A program made the translations under genes and the position numbers. From positions 1-10,102 of the forward strand of contig PCAT01000059.1 of assembly GCA_002730655.1 (NCBI GenBank): a stretch of DNA of 10,102 bases, written 5' to 3'. The notes under the pieces are model-generated. The model searched no databases and was not told the origin of the DNA. It worked only from the letters and a program-made list of their open reading frames with translations. The stretch is from Balneola sp. GTDB lineage: Bacteria > Bacteroidota > Rhodothermia > Balneolales > Balneolaceae. Each line of letters starts with the position of its first letter. The stretch's first letter is position 1. Below are positions 6,269 through 10,102 of this stretch, in pieces.

Positions 6269-8072
6269 AAAGTGTACCTTTAGTACTATGAATCAGAGTT
6301 CAATTGTTTCACAATCAGTACAAATAGAAATGACCGGGTTAACACTATCCAGTACCGCCCCCACTTTTTATGGGCCTGCAATAGCTCTGCTTATCTGGTT
6401 AATGAGTGCCGATATACTTGCACAAGGAGTGCAGAATACATTGCTACCGGAAATTAATCCACAAGACATTGAAATTAGAAGTGAATTCAAAGCAAATTTT
6501 CCTGGATTAAGGCGCCAACCAATTTTAGGTTTTAGTCCGAGACCCAGAGTATTTCAAATTGATCCAAATCGAATGCCGTTCTTGGAGTCACGCGAAGCGG
6601 CTGTTTCGGGAATATCCGTTACTGCTTTAGATAGACCTCAAGAACCGGATAAAATAGTTTGGGTAACTCCACGGCGCCCAAAAGTGACCAGCCAACTTGG
6701 AATGGGATGGTTTGTAAGTCCCGAGCTTAGAGTAAACTATTATTCGCTTACTGAAGATGGTTTACTAGGAGTAGGCACCACCCTTGAGTCATCATCGGGT
6801 CACTTATATGATGCCAGCGGATATAGAAATTTTGGGGTTAATATAGATTATTCGAAAAAACTATCGGAAAGCAAAATCTTAACAAGTCAATTAAACCTAA
6901 ATAATGACTTCAATCGAATGTATGTTCTCAGTGAAGAGATGCAAAACTTGTTAGGGGGAGTTCCAAAGAAAATCAATCAAGGTATAATTTGGTCTGCTCG
7001 CCTAGATGAGCATAAAAATTCCTTCAATAAAAATATTTACGCTATTCAGTTAGGCCTCTTTGAGAGCGAATTGAATTCGGTTGTTTCAGCCATTCAGGAT
7101 AAAGGATCATCTTCATTTATAGTGGCAGAACTAAATAGAAGCTGGCCGGGCCAACAAGTTCGTGAATACTGGAGCCTACAATCGAGTGTAGATGTACAGT
7201 CGAATAAAGCAGATGGAAGCGAAAATTTGCTGTACCTTATTAGGGCTGGGGGTGGATACTCTCTATTGATTGATTACACCTGGGCAGTAGATCTTGAGAC
7301 TTCATTGGCATATGCAGATGATACGATCAATAGAGGTTTCTACCTAGAACCTGATGTGACTATCAGTTACAATTACAATGATCAGTTAGGTGGGTTTGCG
7401 AGGTTGTCGGGTAAATTGAAGAATCCTTCTCTAATGGAATGGCAAGGATATAACCGGTTTTTAACACCATCTACCCGGTTACAACATTCTTACCAATTAG
7501 GTGTATCAGCTGAAGTATTTTGGAATTTTATGCAAAATAGTAGAATATATTCTGGATTTCAATGGGAGCAAATTAACCGTCTTGGTTATGCTCAGGTAGA
7601 ACAGTTAGAAGCTATAAATCCGGATAATCCAACCGCAAATACGCAGAAATTATTTTATAATTTAAATTATGCCGATGCCAAAGTGACAAAGTTATATTTT
7701 GGGAGTACGATTGAATGGTTAGATGGAGATCTTCAGGGTGTGACAGAAATAAGCCTCAGAAATCCACGATTAGCTTCTAATGAAGACATACCTTATGAAG
7801 AAAAAATCAGAGTTGAAGGTAGTCTAAGTTATACAATCACTCCCAAGTTACTTCTTGGAGCAAGTACGATGATAGTAGGACCTAGAAGAACAATCAGATC
7901 TCGGCAAGTTGATGGCTTTATTTTAGTACATTCTAAGTTACGATACTCATTTAATGAACACCTAGGTGTATACTTAAGGTTAAACAATATTCTTTCACAG
8001 CGTTACGAGTGGTGGCAGGGGTTTCAGGAAGCACCATTTCATCTGTATGGTGGTATAAGCTTTGAGTTTTAG
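6261..8072 (+). CDS. TonB-dependent-receptor-like outer-membrane beta-barrel protein without a plug domain
   Basis: The protein is about 603 aa from the ATG at 6261, which overlaps the previous stop as ATGTCTAA. A GTG at 6243 would add six residues. A hydrophobic export segment lies unusually far in (about residues 36-54, YGPAIALLIWLMSADILAQ), so the real start may be the ATG at 6330. After it comes a Pro-rich region, INPQDIEIRSEF...FPGLRRQPILGF...FQIDPNRMPF (about 65-107), which I associate with plug-less TonB-receptor-like proteins of this lineage. From about 150 onward there are alternating amphipathic strands with aromatic girdles. The tail includes LRLNNILSQRYEWWQGF, a receptor-like ending, and closes YGGISFEF with a terminal Phe as a BAM signal. 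No plug and no clear TonB box are seen. The substrate is unknown; the LolA-like and YbhN-like neighbours suggest envelope lipid or lipoprotein work. Confidence 0.72.
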   Translation: MSKKCTFSTMNQSSIVSQSVQIEMTGLTLSSTAPTFYGPAIALLIWLMSADILAQGVQNTLLPEINPQDIEIRSEFKANFPGLRRQPILGFSPRPRVFQIDPNRMPFLESREAAVSGISVTALDRPQEPDKIVWVTPRRPKVTSQLGMGWFVSPELRVNYYSLTEDGLLGVGTTLESSSGHLYDASGYRNFGVNIDYSKKLSESKILTSQLNLNNDFNRMYVLSEEMQNLLGGVPKKINQGIIWSARLDEHKNSFNKNIYAIQLGLFESELNSVVSAIQDKGSSSFIVAELNRSWPGQQVREYWSLQSSVDVQSNKADGSENLLYLIRAGGGYSLLIDYTWAVDLETSLAYADDTINRGFYLEPDVTISYNYNDQLGGFARLSGKLKNPSLMEWQGYNRFLTPSTRLQHSYQLGVSAEVFWNFMQNSRIYSGFQWEQINRLGYAQVEQLEAINPDNPTANTQKLFYNLNYADAKVTKLYFGSTIEWLDGDLQGVTEISLRNPRLASNEDIPYEEKIRVEGSLSYTITPKLLLGASTMIVGPRRTIRSRQVDGFILVHSKLRYSFNEHLGVYLRLNNILSQRYEWWQGFQEAPFHLYGGISFEF

Positions 8073-8074
8073 GA
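8071..8074 (+). promoter_or_regulatory. Ribosome binding site for the small HU-like gene
   Basis: AGGA overlaps the stop codon of the barrel gene and is 6 bases from the ATG at 8081 (9 from the in-frame ATG at 8084). Either ATG gives essentially the same product. Confidence 0.4.
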
Positions 8075-8080
8075 TTAGCC

Positions 8081-8290
8081 ATGATGGATCAAAAACAGAT
8101 AGAAAAAATTTCAGCGCTCATTAAAGAGCAATTATTAGCAGGTGAATCAGTTCATTTAGAAGGAATAGGGACGTTCACTCGGATCCATGAGTCGCAGCAC
8201 TTTTCGCGAGATGAAAAAGGGAGAACGGTTGCTCATCCTCCTAATGACACCATACACTTCAGTGCTGATGAATTAGGGGAAATCGGATGA
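8081..8290 (+). CDS. Small HU-like (CCDC81-type) protein lacking the first helix and the RNP motif
   Basis: This 69-aa protein can be aligned by eye to bacterial HU from helix 2 onward: ALIKEQLLAGESVHLEGIGTF matches the HU segment LKEGDDVALVGFGTF, then a short arm (SRDEKGRTVAHPPND), then IHFSADEL where HU has PSFRAGKAL. The first helix of HU (about 20-25 residues) is missing. The arm lacks the RNPxTG motif with its DNA-intercalating proline. Canonical DNA bending is therefore doubtful, and pairing with the HU module of the next gene is plausible. In Bacteroidota two such HU-CCDC81 domains often sit at the N-terminus of one SPOR protein; here this half is a separate gene whose stop overlaps the next start by four bases (ATGA). 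Role not established. Confidence 0.75.
   Translation: MMDQKQIEKISALIKEQLLAGESVHLEGIGTFTRIHESQHFSRDEKGRTVAHPPNDTIHFSADELGEIG
8275..8280 (+). promoter_or_regulatory. Ribosome binding site for the HU-SPOR gene
   Basis: AGGGGA lies inside the end of the small HU-like gene, 6 bases before the ATG at 8287. The HU-SPOR gene can therefore be initiated independently as well as by coupling at the ATGA overlap. Confidence 0.55.
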
Positions 8291-9594
8291 AGCAATTAGA
8301 TTTCATACAATATGCTGCGCAAGAGTTATCTATATCTGAGGAGGAGTCGCAGAAATTATTAAATGAATTTTCTTTTCATATAAGCAATGAGTTAAACAAA
8401 ACCAATAAAGCACAACTGACCGGTCTCGGAGTATTAAAAAAGGATACCTACGGGATTATTTTTGAGTTAGATCCCTCCTTCGCTATCGAAATTAATTTCA
8501 AGTATGTAGGTATGCAGGCTATTGTTGTATCAGATGATTTTAACGTGGCTATACAGGAAGAATCTGACCCTGATGAGCCTGTTGAGACTGAACCTTTAGC
8601 TGATGAAAACCCGGTAAATGAAGAAGTTGTGGTTGTTGATGAGCCTGAAGTCGACAACATATTTGAGAAAGAGCAAGAATCAGCACTCGAAGAAGAACTT
8701 GAATTTGATAAACAAGCCCAGCCCATCGAGGAGATAGAGCCTCATGAAGAAATAGAACAGGATTTTGATGAAGAACCTGAGCCTGAGGAAATACCCAAGT
8801 CAAATAATAAGCTTGATGAAGAGCATGAGGTCGAGGTCGATCAAACCCCTGATGTTAATCAAGAATCCGAAATAGATCAGGATAATGAGGTTGTTGAAGA
8901 AGCTGCAGAGCCAAACGACGGGTATAAATTCGATTCACAACCTGAACTAGATGAAAAAGCCAAAGCTCGAATTACTAAACGGACAGACTCTTTACAAAAC
9001 TCCAAGAAAATAAAACTTCCCAATCGCACTCTCATATATATAGGTATGGGAGTTGTTTTCATTTCTGCCATGATTTTAGGATGGCAATTTTATCTGAAAC
9101 CTATACTAGATAAACCTGCTATATTGGTGGGTGATACCAGTTCGGTTCAAAAAGAGCAGCAAGGCTCTGTTGTTGTAGATGGTATAAATAATGACACAAA
9201 AGTAAATGACTCGAATTCTATGGTTATAAATGAAAAAACTAATTCAGAAATGAATGTCGGCTCGGTAGTGAGCGCACCAATTATGATAAAAAATTCCATA
9301 GAAATTCCAGCAGCTCAGCCGAGATACGGACTAATGGGAGAAGTTGATACTCGGGCTAATGATGGTTACACTTTGGTGCTTTTTTCGCTTTCAAATCGTC
9401 AAAGTGCAATTGAAAAATATGAACAATATCGTACTGCTGGATACCGAAGTTTACTTTCACCCGTAAATTCGATTCGCCTCGGATTAATGTGGCGTGTCAG
9501 TATAGGGCAGTTCGCAACGGTGGAACAGGCCCTTGAAGAGGCTAAGAAACTTTCCAAAGAACTTATTGAGGATTACTTTATTACCAAAATCTAA
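8287..9594 (+). CDS. HU-like / acidic linker / single TM / SPOR domain protein
   Basis: This 435-aa protein has four parts. Residues 1-90 align by eye with HU: FIQYAAQELSISEEESQKLLNEF as helices 1-2, then AQLTGLGVLKKDTYG where HU has VALVGFGTF; the DNA arm is shortened. Residues about 91-225 are a strongly acidic, low-complexity linker rich in Glu, Asp, Pro and Val. A single membrane segment lies at about 248-270, preceded by a basic stretch (KKIKLPNR), which predicts N-inside topology. A Ser/Asn/Val-rich periplasmic spacer leads to a SPOR domain at about 358-433, with YTLVLFSLSNRQSAIEKYEQYRTAGY and WRVSIGQFATVEQALEEAKKL. SPOR domains bind glycan strands stripped of stem peptides at division sites. 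The HU-CCDC81 plus SPOR architecture is known in Bacteroidota. It overlaps the small HU-like gene by 4 bases and the next gene by 1 (TAATG). Confidence 0.88.
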   Translation: MKQLDFIQYAAQELSISEEESQKLLNEFSFHISNELNKTNKAQLTGLGVLKKDTYGIIFELDPSFAIEINFKYVGMQAIVVSDDFNVAIQEESDPDEPVETEPLADENPVNEEVVVVDEPEVDNIFEKEQESALEEELEFDKQAQPIEEIEPHEEIEQDFDEEPEPEEIPKSNNKLDEEHEVEVDQTPDVNQESEIDQDNEVVEEAAEPNDGYKFDSQPELDEKAKARITKRTDSLQNSKKIKLPNRTLIYIGMGVVFISAMILGWQFYLKPILDKPAILVGDTSSVQKEQQGSVVVDGINNDTKVNDSNSMVINEKTNSEMNVGSVVSAPIMIKNSIEIPAAQPRYGLMGEVDTRANDGYTLVLFSLSNRQSAIEKYEQYRTAGYRSLLSPVNSIRLGLMWRVSIGQFATVEQALEEAKKLSKELIEDYFITKI

Positions 9595-10102
9595 TGGCGT
9601 TACCTATGACTTTATTTGCAAATTTATTAACTATAACTTTCGCCTTACAAATGCAAGATAGTTCAATGGTGGACTCATTGAACAGTATGATGAAATCAGA
9701 GAATATCAGCTTTTTTGATCTAATGGTTGAAGGTGGGGTACTAATGATTCCAATTTTTATCCTGTTCTTTTTGGCTGTTTACGTAATTGCCGAACGCTTG
9801 AGTGCCCTTGGAAGAACCAAAACAGATACACACGCTTTTTTGGCAGCTATTGAATCAATGCTTAAATCTGGAAAACTGGATCAAGCGATGCAGTACTGTG
9901 ATAATTTTGATAAGCCTTTAGCTCGAATTATTAAAGCGGGTATTAAGCGATTGGGCCGGCCGATACGCGACATAGAAGATGCGATTGATAATGCTGGCAA
10001 GAAAGAAATATTCTTTTTGGAAAAGAAAATGAATTGGCTTGCCACTATAGCTGGGGTAGCTCCTCTGTTGGGCTTTACGGGAACTGTTACAGGTATGATT
10101 GA
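9594..10102 (+). CDS. MotA/TolQ/ExbB proton-channel family protein (partial, runs off right edge)
   Basis: The first 169 codons of an energy-coupling subunit are present; the frame is open at the window end. The ATG overlaps the HU-SPOR stop by one base (TAATG). The order is: an N-terminal hydrophobic stretch (3-20, possible signal or extra membrane segment); a short polar loop; the first channel helix GGVLMIPIFILFFLAVYVIAERL (about 47-69); a cytoplasmic domain with LKSGKLDQAMQYC (90-102), LARIIKAGIKRLGRP (109-123) and EDAIDNAGKKEIFFLEKKMNWLATIAGVAPLLG (128-160); and the family hallmark APLLGFTGTVTGMI (156-169) at the start of the second helix. TolQ, ExbB and MotA cannot be told apart by this region alone. 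The barrel upstream suggests ExbB and the SPOR/FtsK context suggests TolQ. An ExbD/TolR gene would be expected just beyond the edge. Confidence 0.92.
   Translation, partial: MALPMTLFANLLTITFALQMQDSSMVDSLNSMMKSENISFFDLMVEGGVLMIPIFILFFLAVYVIAERLSALGRTKTDTHAFLAAIESMLKSGKLDQAMQYCDNFDKPLARIIKAGIKRLGRPIRDIEDAIDNAGKKEIFFLEKKMNWLATIAGVAPLLGFTGTVTGMI

Noticed and set aside
8448..8803. Serine-rich and other minus-strand frames opposite the acidic linker
   Set aside because: The Ser/Thr richness comes from reading GAA/GAT-rich codons backwards; no start context or family similarity.
282..9594. Defence system, mobile element or CRISPR hidden in the run
   Set aside because: All genes belong to housekeeping or envelope families, gaps are tiny, and I saw no repeats, transposase or integrase motifs or base-composition shift.
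9594..10102. Truncated TolQ/ExbB gene as a pseudogene
   Set aside because: The frame is intact to the last base and ends mid-motif; the truncation is the window edge.

Overview
The window is a dense, low-GC (about 40% by eye) stretch of a bacterial chromosome carrying one long run of plus-strand genes. The gene families point to the Bacteroidota/Rhodothermota/Balneolota group. The clues are an HU-like (CCDC81-type) plus SPOR protein next to a MotA/TolQ/ExbB gene, a TAnnTTTG-type promoter box, and a TonB-receptor-like barrel ending in Phe. A marine Balneola-like organism is my best guess, but this is inference from gene content only.

Layout. At the left edge (1-98, minus strand) is the N-terminus of a divergent gene that looks like a flavin reductase domain protein. 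A 183-base divergent spacer follows, with one candidate -7 promoter box. The plus-strand run is then: gcvT (glycine cleavage T protein, 282-1379); a ComB-family 2-phosphosulfolactate phosphatase (1399-2136); ftsK (DNA translocase, 2145-4613); a LolA-like secreted protein (4594-5253); a YbhN/LPG-synthase-TM membrane protein (5246-6268); a plug-less TonB-receptor-like outer-membrane barrel (6261-8072); a 69-aa helix-deleted HU-like protein (8081-8290); an HU-TM-SPOR protein (8287-9594); and the first 169 codons of a TolQ/ExbB-type proton-channel subunit (9594 to the right edge).

How the genes fit together. From ftsK onward every junction but one overlaps or touches (ATGAATAA, ATGTCTAA, ATGA and TAATG junctions), so the genes are probably translationally coupled and co-transcribed. 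The theme is the cell envelope and division. FtsK pumps the chromosome terminus at the septum. The SPOR protein should bind denuded septal peptidoglycan while holding HU-like modules in the cytoplasm. TolQ/ExbB energises the envelope. LolA-like, YbhN-like and barrel proteins look like an outer-membrane lipid/lipoprotein/transport set. GcvT and ComB at the front are metabolic and are probably only positional neighbours.

There is no sign of mobile elements, CRISPR, tRNA or rRNA. The least explained parts are the split HU/HU-SPOR pair and the plug-less barrel. Neither is claimed as a proven new system.
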